Assembly (NCBI GenBank): GCA_015655415.1
Contig: JAATFB010000039.1
Span: 1-50,515, forward strand
Source of the DNA: Actinomycetales bacterium
GTDB lineage: Bacteria > Actinomycetota > Actinomycetes > Actinomycetales > Microbacteriaceae
DNA length: 50,515 bases
Direction: 5' to 3'
The notes below the pieces were generated by a model that did not search any database, was not told the DNA's origin, and saw only the letters and a program-made list of their open reading frames with translations. Of this stretch, positions 31,647 to 39,529 are shown piece by piece; position 1 is the first letter of the stretch; every line of letters begins with the position of its first letter. The translations under genes and the position numbers were made by a program.

Positions 31647-33137
31647 ATGAGCGAGACCGATCCCGCCAGTACCGCGGCGGTCGACGCCGCGATGACGGGC
31701 GCCGCGGATGCCGCCCCGGCGCTGGCGACGACGAGCCCGGTCGAGCGCGCGCGATGGCTGCGCTCGATCGCGGACTCCCTCGACGCCGATGCGCCAAGGC
31801 TGGTGCCGCTGGCGGCCGACGAGAGCCACCTGCCCGTCCCGCGGCTCACCGGCGAGCTGGTCCGCACCACGTTCCAGTTGCGGCTCTTCGCCGAGGCGAT
31901 CGAGCGCGGTGAATACCTTCGAGCGACGATCGACCATGCCGATCCCGGTTGGGGCATGGGACCGCGCCCCGATCTGCGGCGGATGATGCGCCCGCTGGGC
32001 CCGGCCGCCGTGTACGCCGCAAGCAACTTCCCCTTCGCATTCTCCGTGGCCGGAGGAGACACCGCTGCGGCCCTCGCGGCGGGATGCCCGGTGATCGTGA
32101 AGGCGCATCCGGCTCAACCGGGGCTCTCTCGCGCCGTCGCGACACGCGTGCGCGAGGCGATGCAGGCATCCGGCGCGCCCCGGGGCGCCTTCGGCCTCGT
32201 CGAGGGACTGGAGGCCGGCCGCCGCCTTGTGCTGCATCCGGCTCTCACGGTGGCGACGTTCACAGGGTCCCTCCGCGGCGGCCGTGCGCTCTTCGACCTC
32301 GCCGCCTCGCGCCCGGTTCCCATCCCCTTCTACGGCGAGCTCGGCAGCGTGAACCCGGTCTTCGTGACAGCCGCGGCTGCCGCCGCGCGCCCGGACGCGA
32401 TCGCCACCGGGTTCGCCGCGTCGATGACGCTGGGCGTCGGCCAGTTCTGCACCAAGCCGGGCGTGCTGCTCGTGCCCCGCGACGCCGGACTGGAAACACT
32501 CGTCGCCGACGCCGTGCGCGCCTCCTCGGGCGGCCCCATGCTGGACGAGCGCATCCGCGACGGCTTCTTCGCCGGCCTGCGTCAGCTGACGGACCGAGAC
32601 GACGTCGAGGTGCTCACCGGCGATCCGACCGCTGCCGGCATCCCGACTCCGACGCTCTACGCCACGGATGCCGCCACGCTGCTGGCCCACCCGGACGAGC
32701 TGCTGGAGGAGCACTTCGGGCCCGCCGCGCTGCTGGTGCGCTACGGCTCGCCGGGTGAGGCCCTCGCCGTCGCGCACGCACTGGATGGTCAGCTCACCGC
32801 CACCGTGCACGGCGAAGGCGACGACCCGGATGCCGCGAGGCTGGTCGACGTGCTCACCGAGAAGGCGGGGCGCGTGCTCTGGGGCGGCTGGCCCACCGGA
32901 GTCTCGGTCACCTACGCGCAGCAGCACGGCGGCCCGTACCCGGCGACCACGGCCCCGCACTTCACCTCGGTGGGGACGGCGTCGATCGAACGGTTCCTGC
33001 GACCGGTCGCCTACCAGGACATGCCCGATGACGTGCTGCCGCCCGCCCTTCAGGACTCCAACCCCTGGCACCTGCCGCGGACGGTCGACGGTGCGTTCGT
33101 GGCCGCCCCGTCGGTCGACCAGGACGCCCCCGAGTGA
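31647..33137 (+). CDS. aldehyde dehydrogenase, alpha-ketoglutarate-semialdehyde type
   Basis: This 496-residue ALDH belongs to the 2,5-dioxovalerate dehydrogenase group: PLGPAAVYAASNFPFAFSVA, GGDTAAALAAGCPVIVKAHP, the Glu in FYGELGSVNPVFV, and the catalytic Cys in LGVGQFCTKPGVLLV. It would oxidise alpha-ketoglutarate semialdehyde to 2-oxoglutarate, usually with NADP. The gene is preceded by GAAGGAGCGACGA before ATG 31647. As the third gene of the set it completes the conversion of pentonate to a TCA-cycle intermediate. It converges on the DeoR regulator gene. Confidence 0.93.
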   Translation: MSETDPASTAAVDAAMTGAADAAPALATTSPVERARWLRSIADSLDADAPRLVPLAADESHLPVPRLTGELVRTTFQLRLFAEAIERGEYLRATIDHADPGWGMGPRPDLRRMMRPLGPAAVYAASNFPFAFSVAGGDTAAALAAGCPVIVKAHPAQPGLSRAVATRVREAMQASGAPRGAFGLVEGLEAGRRLVLHPALTVATFTGSLRGGRALFDLAASRPVPIPFYGELGSVNPVFVTAAAAAARPDAIATGFAASMTLGVGQFCTKPGVLLVPRDAGLETLVADAVRASSGGPMLDERIRDGFFAGLRQLTDRDDVEVLTGDPTAAGIPTPTLYATDAATLLAHPDELLEEHFGPAALLVRYGSPGEALAVAHALDGQLTATVHGEGDDPDAARLVDVLTEKAGRVLWGGWPTGVSVTYAQQHGGPYPATTAPHFTSVGTASIERFLRPVAYQDMPDDVLPPALQDSNPWHLPRTVDGAFVAAPSVDQDAPE

Positions 33138-33219
33138 GCGGCCCCGCCCCTTGCGCGTCAGGAAACTCGACGACGTGGCGTGCCCGGGCGGCCGCGGCGC
33201 GCGACGTCGCGACGAAGGC

Positions 33220-34029
33220 CTACTCCGCGATGATGACCTCGACACCGCCCTCCTCGAGCCGCGCCATGAGGTCGGCGGGTGGACGCGCGTTTGTGATGAA
33301 GTAGTCCGGCGCATCCAGCGGTGCCACCTGCGCGAACAGATCCCGTCCGAACTTGGATGAGTCGGCGAGGATGGCGACCCGTGACGCGCGTTCCATCATC
33401 GCGGCCATCATGTCGGCGTCACCCAGGTTGCTGGTCGAGTACCCGCCGGTGACCGAGACGGCACCGACGCCGATGAACGCGATGTCGCTGCGCACCTCGA
33501 TCTCACGATCGCTCGAACCGAGCCGCAACGCGATCGGTCCCGTGGTGGTCTGCGAGACGGTGCGCACCGGGCCACCGAACAGATAGAGGTCACGAAGCAC
33601 GTTCGGCGAGATCTCGGCGGGTATCCGGAGGTTGTTGGTCGCGATCGTCAGGTTGCGATGCTTCTTGAGGTGTCTGACGAGCGCGAGCGTCGTGGTGCCG
33701 CCGTTCAGCATGACCACCGACCCGTCTTCGACGAGTGCCGCTGCCCGACGTCCGATCGCCTCCTTGGCCGCGGTCTGCACGCGGAGCCTGATCTCGAGCT
33801 CCGTGTCGGGCTTGGTCCCGGCGCTCAGGCTGACGGCTCCGCCGTGGGTGCGGATCAGCAGTCCCTCGCTGTCGAGACGATCGAGGTCGCGCCGGATGGT
33901 GTCCGTGGACACGCCGAAATGCGAGGCGAGCTTGGCCACCGTGACTTCGCCGTGTTCCGCCACGTAGGCCGCCAGATCGGCTTTGCGTCCCGCGGGAAGC
34001 CGCCGTTCGGTGTCCGGCAGGCTCATCAT
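33220..34029 (-). CDS. DeoR-family transcriptional regulator
   Basis: This 269-residue regulator has the DeoR N-terminal helix-turn-helix (VAKLASHFGVSTDTIRRDLD, then GLLIRTHGGAV). The C-terminal sugar-phosphate-sensing domain contains VMLNGGTTTLALVRHLK, SDIAFIGVGAVSVTGGYSTS and VAILADSSKFGR. Such proteins usually repress sugar operons and release DNA when a sugar phosphate binds. It diverges from the ABC sugar operon at 34232, and the shared 200-base region holds repeated candidate operators. ATG 34029 is chosen because GAGGGGG lies 5 bases upstream; the frame continues upstream without a ribosome site. It probably also controls the adjacent sugar-acid operon, but that is inference. Confidence 0.94.
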   Translation of the reverse strand: MMSLPDTERRLPAGRKADLAAYVAEHGEVTVAKLASHFGVSTDTIRRDLDRLDSEGLLIRTHGGAVSLSAGTKPDTELEIRLRVQTAAKEAIGRRAAALVEDGSVVMLNGGTTTLALVRHLKKHRNLTIATNNLRIPAEISPNVLRDLYLFGGPVRTVSQTTTGPIALRLGSSDREIEVRSDIAFIGVGAVSVTGGYSTSNLGDADMMAAMMERASRVAILADSSKFGRDLFAQVAPLDAPDYFITNARPPADLMARLEEGGVEVIIAE

Positions 34030-34126
34030 CTTGACCCCCTCGAGATTCACGTCGGACGGCATCAGCCTAAGCCAGCAGCATGAAACAGCACCTAGGCGCA
34101 TCGATCTGCGGACACATCCGTGATTG

Positions 34127-34203
34127 TTTGCTTATTTCTGCTTGACGCTGCAGGGTTTCCTTCCCTAACATGCATAGAACTGCATAAAGCAGTAAATAGC
34201 AGC
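34127..34203. promoter_or_regulatory. promoter and candidate DeoR operators of the sugar operon
   Basis: TTGACG (34142-34147), an 18-base spacer and TAACAT (34166-34171) form a good sigma-A promoter. It is bracketed by an inverted pair of like sequences: GCAGAAATAAGC on the minus strand (34141-34127) and GCAGTAAATAGC on the plus strand (34189-34203). TGCATA occurs twice, 10 bases apart, just after the -10 (34171-34186). An AAACAGCAC / AGCAGC cluster lies near 34072-34091. The region is strikingly AT-rich for this genome. DeoR regulators often bind such repeats and loop the DNA. Confidence 0.6.
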
Positions 34204-34231
34204 AGCATCTCATTCCAATGATGGGAGAATC

Positions 34232-35533
34232 ATGGGCAAGGAAGCTCGCCGATCGTCCGGACGATCGCGATTGATGCTGGCCGCGGCCGCGACCGTCTCG
34301 GCGGCCGCGCTCGCGCTGACGGGCTGCAGCGGTGGCAGCACCAACAGCGACGCGGACCAGAAGGTGACGCTCACCTTCTCGCAGTGGTGGGCACCGGAGA
34401 TGCCCAGCGGTGCGCTTCAGAAGATCGCGGACGATTTCCACAAGGCGCATCCCAACATCACGGTCAAGCTGATCAGCGCCCCGTTCGCATCGCTGCAGAC
34501 CCAGACGATCTCGCAGGCGGCCTCCGGCACGCTCCCAGACGTAGTGGGACTGGACGGTTCCTGGGTGAATCCGCTGTATAAGCAGGGAGCGCTCTACAAC
34601 CTCAGCGATGCCATGAAGGCGGCGAAGTACGACGACAGCGACCTTGCGAGCCAGGTCGCCTTCAAGGGCAGCACTTACATGATCCCAGTGGTCAACTTCG
34701 TCTACCCGCTCTTCACGAACGATGCGATCCTGGCGAAGGCGGGCATCGCCGCTCCTCCGAAGACATGGAGCGAGTTCACCGACGACGCCAAGAAGATCAG
34801 CCAGTCGAACGCCGACGCCAAGGGCTGGGTCGTTCCGCTGGGAACGACCAATCCCAACGGGGTACAGAACGACATCCTGTCGTGGGCCTGGGCCTCGGGC
34901 GGCAGCATGCTCGCGAACGGGCAGCCGAAGCTCACGAACAACCCCGACGTGACCGGAGCGGTGAACATGGTCAAGGACCTCGTGAACTCGAACGCTGTGC
35001 TGCCAGGTGCGAACAGCCTCCAGGAGACCGACAAGGTCACGAACTTCGTCAACGGCCGAGTCGGCATGATGATCGACTCCCTCGCACACGTCACCACCAT
35101 CACCAAGGGCGCGCCCGACTTGAAGTTCAGCGTCTCGGCTCAGCCCGTGAAAGACGGATACACGGGCACGAAGGGCATGCTCACCGCTTCCTGGGGGATT
35201 GGCATCTCGGCCAAGACCCAGCACGCGGCCCAGGCGTGGCAGTTCATCCAATACCTGATGAGCAAGGACACCAACTCCAAGCTCTCCACGCTGGCCAACG
35301 GGTTCCCGGGCAACAAGACCTCGAAGCCGGACTTCACCGGTGCCGACGCGCACTTCCAGAGCGCATTCGACATCTACCAGAAGAGCAAGCCGGTCAACGA
35401 GTTCACCGGGCTGCCCGCCGCCGACCAGCTCATGACCTCATTCCTCACCGAGTTCCAGAAGTCGGTTGCGGGACAGGAGTCGACCGCCACGATGCTGCAG
35501 AACGTCCAGGGCCAGTGGAAGAAGCAGTTCTGA
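34232..35533 (+). CDS. sugar ABC transporter substrate-binding lipoprotein
   Basis: This 433-residue extracellular solute-binding protein of family 1 has a signal peptide ending in LALTGC, so the lipid anchor is Cys32. The mature protein begins with a Ser/Gly/Asp linker, then VTLTFSQWWAPEMPSGALQK, LPDVVGLDGSWVNPLYKQGA and NFVNGRVGMMIDS. It delivers a sugar to the two permeases that follow. GGGAGAATC precedes ATG 34232. It is the first gene of the operon regulated from 34142. The sugar cannot be read from sequence; the downstream enzymes point to a hexose or hexose derivative. Confidence 0.95.
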   Translation: MGKEARRSSGRSRLMLAAAATVSAAALALTGCSGGSTNSDADQKVTLTFSQWWAPEMPSGALQKIADDFHKAHPNITVKLISAPFASLQTQTISQAASGTLPDVVGLDGSWVNPLYKQGALYNLSDAMKAAKYDDSDLASQVAFKGSTYMIPVVNFVYPLFTNDAILAKAGIAAPPKTWSEFTDDAKKISQSNADAKGWVVPLGTTNPNGVQNDILSWAWASGGSMLANGQPKLTNNPDVTGAVNMVKDLVNSNAVLPGANSLQETDKVTNFVNGRVGMMIDSLAHVTTITKGAPDLKFSVSAQPVKDGYTGTKGMLTASWGIGISAKTQHAAQAWQFIQYLMSKDTNSKLSTLANGFPGNKTSKPDFTGADAHFQSAFDIYQKSKPVNEFTGLPAADQLMTSFLTEFQKSVAGQESTATMLQNVQGQWKKQF

Positions 35534-35557
35534 TCGGCGTCTGAGCAGACGGAACAC

Positions 35558-35596
35558 GGACTGCTGGCCATGGCCCCCGGCCGCGGCCAGCAGTCC
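35558..35596 (+). terminator. perfect 12-bp stem-loop between binding protein and permease
   Basis: GGACTGCTGGCC (35558-35569) and GGCCAGCAGTCC (35585-35596) are perfect complements around a 15-base loop that also contains GGCC pairs. No T-run follows. Hairpins in this position in ABC sugar operons typically stabilise the binding-protein mRNA or partly terminate, so that permeases are made in smaller amounts. It ends 14 bases before the permease start. Confidence 0.75.
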
Positions 35597-35610
35597 GGAA
35601 AGGGATCATC

Positions 35611-36558
35611 ATGTCCACATCGCCATCCCACACGGTGATGACCACGATGTCTGCGCCGGCCGGCCAGCGACGACCACGCTTCGGCAGTCGCGGCCGACTC
35701 GAGCCGTACCTCCTGATCGCACCGACGGTGCTGCTTGTGGCCGGCCTCATGGTAGTGCCGGTCGTGATCGTCATCGTGTACTCACTCTTCAACAACGTCG
35801 TCACGAACCAGAATCCGCAGTTCGTCGGGCTCACCAACTACTTCACGATCCTCAGCGACTCGAGCTTCTGGAACGCGGCCGGCAACACCGCGGTCTTCAC
35901 GGTGGCCAGCGTCGTCATCCACATGGTCATCGGCGTCGCCTTCGCGCTGATGCTCAACTCGAAGCTCGTGCACACGCTGCCGAGGTCGATCTTCCGAGCC
36001 GTCTACGTCTTGCCGTGGATCTTCACCGCCTCCGTCGTCGCGGTGCTCTGGCGGCTGCTCCTAGACCCGTCCGGCGTCGTCAACTTCCTCCTTGAGAGCC
36101 TCGGCGTGCTGCACCACGCGGTCCCCTGGCTCGGCACCCCCGCGACGGCGCTCCTCGCCGTCACCCTCATCAACATCTGGTCCGGCTATCCGTTCTTCAT
36201 GATCAGCCTGCTCGCTGGGCTGCAGGGTGTTCCCGCAGATCTCTACGAGGCAGCACGCGTGGACGGCGCCGGCCTGGCACGTCAATTCGTCAGCGTGACG
36301 CTGCCGGCGCTGCGACCGATCCTCTTCAGCATGGCTCTGCTGGACCTGCTCTGGACCACGCAGCAGTTCACCCTGATCTGGGCCACCACCGGCGGCGGCC
36401 CGATCGACCACACGGAGGTGCTCAGCACGTACACGTACAAGCTCGCATTCAACGGATACCAGTTCTCACTGGCGTCCACGAGCGCGGTCCTCATCCTCCT
36501 CGCGTCGCTGATCGTCGCGATCTTCTACGTGCGCCAGCAGAGGAAGGAGAGCCAGTGA
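35611..36558 (+). CDS. sugar ABC transporter permease, MalF type
   Basis: This 315-residue inner-membrane protein has six predicted helices beginning with EPYLLIAPTVLLVAGLMVVP. The cytoplasmic EAA loop, DLYEAARVDGAGLARQFVSV, is the docking site for the ATPase. It pairs with the MalG-type permease that overlaps it by four bases (GTGA, 36555-36558). The start ATG 35611 follows GGAAAGGGATC. No ATPase gene is in the cluster, so a shared MsiK/UgpC-type ATPase elsewhere is expected. Confidence 0.95.
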   Translation: MSTSPSHTVMTTMSAPAGQRRPRFGSRGRLEPYLLIAPTVLLVAGLMVVPVVIVIVYSLFNNVVTNQNPQFVGLTNYFTILSDSSFWNAAGNTAVFTVASVVIHMVIGVAFALMLNSKLVHTLPRSIFRAVYVLPWIFTASVVAVLWRLLLDPSGVVNFLLESLGVLHHAVPWLGTPATALLAVTLINIWSGYPFFMISLLAGLQGVPADLYEAARVDGAGLARQFVSVTLPALRPILFSMALLDLLWTTQQFTLIWATTGGGPIDHTEVLSTYTYKLAFNGYQFSLASTSAVLILLASLIVAIFYVRQQRKESQ

Positions 36559-37406
36559 GCACCGTCATGAGGCCCCGCGCCCGGCGCGGCCTCGCGCGCG
36601 TGCTCATCTACCTCGCCCTCCTGGTCGGCGCCCTGTTCGCCGGGTTCCCCGTGCTGTGGATGCTCTCGAGCTCATTCAAGTCGAACGCGAACATCTTCGC
36701 GTATCCACCGGCGCTCATCGACGGCTCGTTCTCGTTCCAGCCGTACCTCGACGTCCTCACCGACCCGGTCAAGATCGGCTACTTCGTGAACAGCTACATC
36801 GTCGCGCTCTGCGTCGTCGTCATCACGCTCGTCATCGCGCTGCTGGCCGCGTATGTCTTCAGCCGGTACGAGTTCCGCTTCAAGTCGATCATCCGCGTGG
36901 TGATCATCGGCGTGCAGGCGGTGCCGCCCATCACCCTGCTGATCCCCTTCTTCGGGATCATGGTCGGCCTTCATCTCTACAACACCTACCAGGGGCTCGT
37001 CCTCACCTACGTGGTGTTCACCCTGCCGTACGCGATCATCATGATGACCGCCTACTTCGACAGCCTCCCACGAGAGCTCGATGAGGCGGCACGCGTCGAC
37101 GGCGCCGGTTCCCTGTCGGTCCTCTGGCGCATCCTGGTGCCCGTGTCCATACCGGGCATGGTGTCGGTCGGCCTGTACACGTTCATGATCTCGTGGAACG
37201 AGTACCTCTTCGCGCTCACCCTCACCCAGACCGACGACAGGCGCACGGTTCCGGTCGGCATCCAACTCCTCATGGGCCAGAACAACTACCTGTGGAACCA
37301 GGTCATGGCCATGAGCATCCTGGGCTCCGTCCCCGTGCTCGTGCTGTTCCTCATCTTCCAGCGCTACTTCATCGGCGGCCTCGCCGCGGGCGCAGTGAAG
37401 TCCTGA
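36555..37406 (+). CDS. sugar ABC transporter permease, MalG type
   Basis: This 283-residue membrane protein has six predicted helices, starting with VLIYLALLVGALFAGFPVLW. Its EAA loop is ELDEAARVDGAGSLSVLWRI, and a typical ISWNEYLFALTL segment lies near the last third. The GTG start overlaps the stop of the first permease. It completes the membrane channel of the importer. Confidence 0.95.
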   Translation: MSTVMRPRARRGLARVLIYLALLVGALFAGFPVLWMLSSSFKSNANIFAYPPALIDGSFSFQPYLDVLTDPVKIGYFVNSYIVALCVVVITLVIALLAAYVFSRYEFRFKSIIRVVIIGVQAVPPITLLIPFFGIMVGLHLYNTYQGLVLTYVVFTLPYAIIMMTAYFDSLPRELDEAARVDGAGSLSVLWRILVPVSIPGMVSVGLYTFMISWNEYLFALTLTQTDDRRTVPVGIQLLMGQNNYLWNQVMAMSILGSVPVLVLFLIFQRYFIGGLAAGAVKS

Positions 37407-37443
37407 CCCTTCGACCCCACCACAACACAGGAAAGAGACAACC

Positions 37444-38307
37444 GTGCTGTACAAAGGAAAGTTCATCCTCGACATCGCGAACGAGCACAACTTCGCGATC
37501 CCGGCCTTCAACATCAGCGACTGGGCGATGTTCAACGGGGTCATGGACATCAGCGAGGAGCTGGCGGCGCCGGTGATCATCGCGATACATCCGGACGAGG
37601 TGGCACACATCACGACCGATCTCATCCCCGCGATGCACTCCCGCGCGCACCGCTCGAGCGTGCCGGTCGCCATCCACTGGGACCATGGCGGCAGCTTCGA
37701 CCAGATGATCACCGCGATCCAGGCCGGATTCACCTCGGTGATGATCGACGCATCGCTCAAGCCGTTCGACGAGAATGTGGCACTGACCCGGCAGGTGGTG
37801 GAGGCTGCGCACGCCGTCGACGTCCAGATCGAGGGTGAGCTCGGCACCATCGGCGCCAACGACAGCTACGGAGAGTCAGGTGCCGCCGAGATCATCTACA
37901 CGAACACGGACGACGCCGTGCGCTTCATCGCCGAGACGGGAGTGGACAGCCTCGCGATCGCGATCGGCACCTCCCACGGCCTCTACCCGGCCGACCGGAA
38001 CCCCCGGCTGCGACACGACCTGCTGCAGGAGATCAAGGCGGCTACTGGGATCCCGCTGGTCCTGCACGGCGGCTCAGCCAACCCTGACGCGGAGCTCCGT
38101 CGCGCGGTGGAGCTCGGCATCAACAAGATCAACATCTCCAGCGACATCAAGGTCGCCTACCACAACCGGATGCGCGAGGTTCTCGGAACGGACGAGCGTC
38201 TCCGCGAGCCGAACGTCATCCAGCCAGGGCCGATCGCGGCACTGAAGGAGATCGCCAAGCAAAAGATCGAGCTCTTCGATGCGGCCGGAAAAGCGGATCT
38301 CTACTGA
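37444..38307 (+). CDS. class II fructose/tagatose-bisphosphate aldolase family protein
   Basis: This 287-residue zinc aldolase of the FbaA/GatY/KbaY family has FAIPAFNISDWAMFNGVMDI, zinc and catalytic residues in VAIHWDHGGSFDQM, GELGTIGANDSYG, AIGTSHGLYPADRN (zinc His), LVLHGGSANPD (zinc His) and INKINISSDIK. It would cleave a ketose 1,6-bisphosphate into two triose phosphates. HWDHGG is closer to the tagatose/other-ketose side of the family, but the sugar stereochemistry cannot be settled. GTG 37444 is preceded by GGAAAGAGA. It lies between permease and kinase genes in one operon. Confidence 0.93.
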   Translation: MLYKGKFILDIANEHNFAIPAFNISDWAMFNGVMDISEELAAPVIIAIHPDEVAHITTDLIPAMHSRAHRSSVPVAIHWDHGGSFDQMITAIQAGFTSVMIDASLKPFDENVALTRQVVEAAHAVDVQIEGELGTIGANDSYGESGAAEIIYTNTDDAVRFIAETGVDSLAIAIGTSHGLYPADRNPRLRHDLLQEIKAATGIPLVLHGGSANPDAELRRAVELGINKINISSDIKVAYHNRMREVLGTDERLREPNVIQPGPIAALKEIAKQKIELFDAAGKADLY

Positions 38308-39529
38308 CGCGAATTCTCCCTCGGGGCCCGGGCGCGTGCTCCTCGGCCTCGGGGGAACCATCGACTACGAGATCGTCTGGAATGAGCAGCTCCTACAGCG
38401 GCTCGCGTCGGAGCACGGCATCCGCGTCGACGAGTGCGACCCGACGCGTCCGATCGACGACGAGCGCTCGCTCGTGGCGGTGATCCTCGGGTTCGCTCGC
38501 GAACATCGTGGCGGCGAGCGCTTCGTGCGATCGCCGGCCGTGATCGCGGCGTTCGCAGCGCTGCACGACAAGACCGTCACGCTTGGCGGGACATGCGTCC
38601 GGGCCGCGCTCGTGATGAGGGCGCTCGGCGTACGGTCGACGGTCCACCTCGTGAGCATCAGCGACGAGTTCCGTAGGCTGTTTCCGGAGGACTGCGACTA
38701 CATCTCCAGCGCCGTTGGCGAGGGGATGCGCCCGCACCTGATCGTGCAAGTGCCCGAGCGCGGGCGGATCCGGCTCGTCGACGGCGAGGTGCCGATCGAG
38801 GGACCGGACCGTCTGATCTTCGTGAACGACCCGCCGCACGTTCGGATGGCGCTGAGCCCCGACCTCGAGACGAGCGTTCGGGACGCACGATGGCTGCTCG
38901 TGTCCGGGTTCAACGCGATGACGGATCTGGACCTCCTGGAGCGGAGGCTCAGCCAGCTGAACTCGGCCCTCGGGGCGAGACGGCCGGCAGCCATGGTTAT
39001 GTATGAGGATGCGGGATTCCACTCGTCGCGGCTGCAGACGACCGTTCGCGAGCGCATCGCGCCGACGGTGGACGTGTACAGCATGAATGAGGACGAGTTG
39101 CAGGCCCACCTCGGACGCTCCATCGATCTCCTCGATCCCGATTCCGTGGCGCGTGCCCTCGACGAGCTCCGCGCGCTCATGCCTGGCCCGACTATCGTGG
39201 TGCACACCCGGCGCTGGGCACTCGCGTCAGGGCCGGACGCGCGGTGTTACGCGGCCAGCCTGCGCCGTGGAGTGGGCGCGGCCACCGCTCGCTACGTGCA
39301 CGGCGACGAGCTCACCGCGTCGCGCGTCGCTGCGATCGAGGAACTGCGACCGCCGGCTTCGCACGGTCGTTTCGCCGCGTCCCTCACACGGATAAGAAGC
39401 GAGCCGACCGTCTGCGTCCCCTCGTGTTCGATCTCCGTTGGACACCCCACCACGATCGGGCTCGGCGACAGCTTCGTCGGAGGCTTCCTCACTGCCCTCG
39501 CCGCCGACCAGGAGGACATCCCAGCATGA
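38279..39529 (+). CDS. ADP-dependent phosphofructokinase/glucokinase-family sugar kinase
   Basis: This protein of about 416 residues belongs to the ribokinase-like superfamily and resembles the ADP-dependent PFK/glucokinase group best known from archaea: VLLGLGGTIDYEIVWN at the start, LGGTCVRAALVMRALG, LVSGFNAMTDLDLLERRLSQ, MVMYEDAGFHSS, DVYSMNEDELQAHLG, and the catalytic PTTIGLGDSFVGGFLTAL. Within this operon it would make the bisphosphate that the aldolase cleaves. ATG 38279 overlaps the aldolase by 29 bases; GTG 38336, right before VLLGLGG, is a shorter alternative. Its stop overlaps the next start (ATGA, 39526-39529). ADP dependence is inferred from family and needs assay. Confidence 0.82.
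   Translation: MRPEKRISTDANSPSGPGRVLLGLGGTIDYEIVWNEQLLQRLASEHGIRVDECDPTRPIDDERSLVAVILGFAREHRGGERFVRSPAVIAAFAALHDKTVTLGGTCVRAALVMRALGVRSTVHLVSISDEFRRLFPEDCDYISSAVGEGMRPHLIVQVPERGRIRLVDGEVPIEGPDRLIFVNDPPHVRMALSPDLETSVRDARWLLVSGFNAMTDLDLLERRLSQLNSALGARRPAAMVMYEDAGFHSSRLQTTVRERIAPTVDVYSMNEDELQAHLGRSIDLLDPDSVARALDELRALMPGPTIVVHTRRWALASGPDARCYAASLRRGVGAATARYVHGDELTASRVAAIEELRPPASHGRFAASLTRIRSEPTVCVPSCSISVGHPTTIGLGDSFVGGFLTALAADQEDIPA

Noticed and set aside
30612..33314. 900-codon minus-strand frame opposite the FAH and ALDH genes
   Set aside because: Shadow of two well-supported plus-strand genes; no family resemblance.
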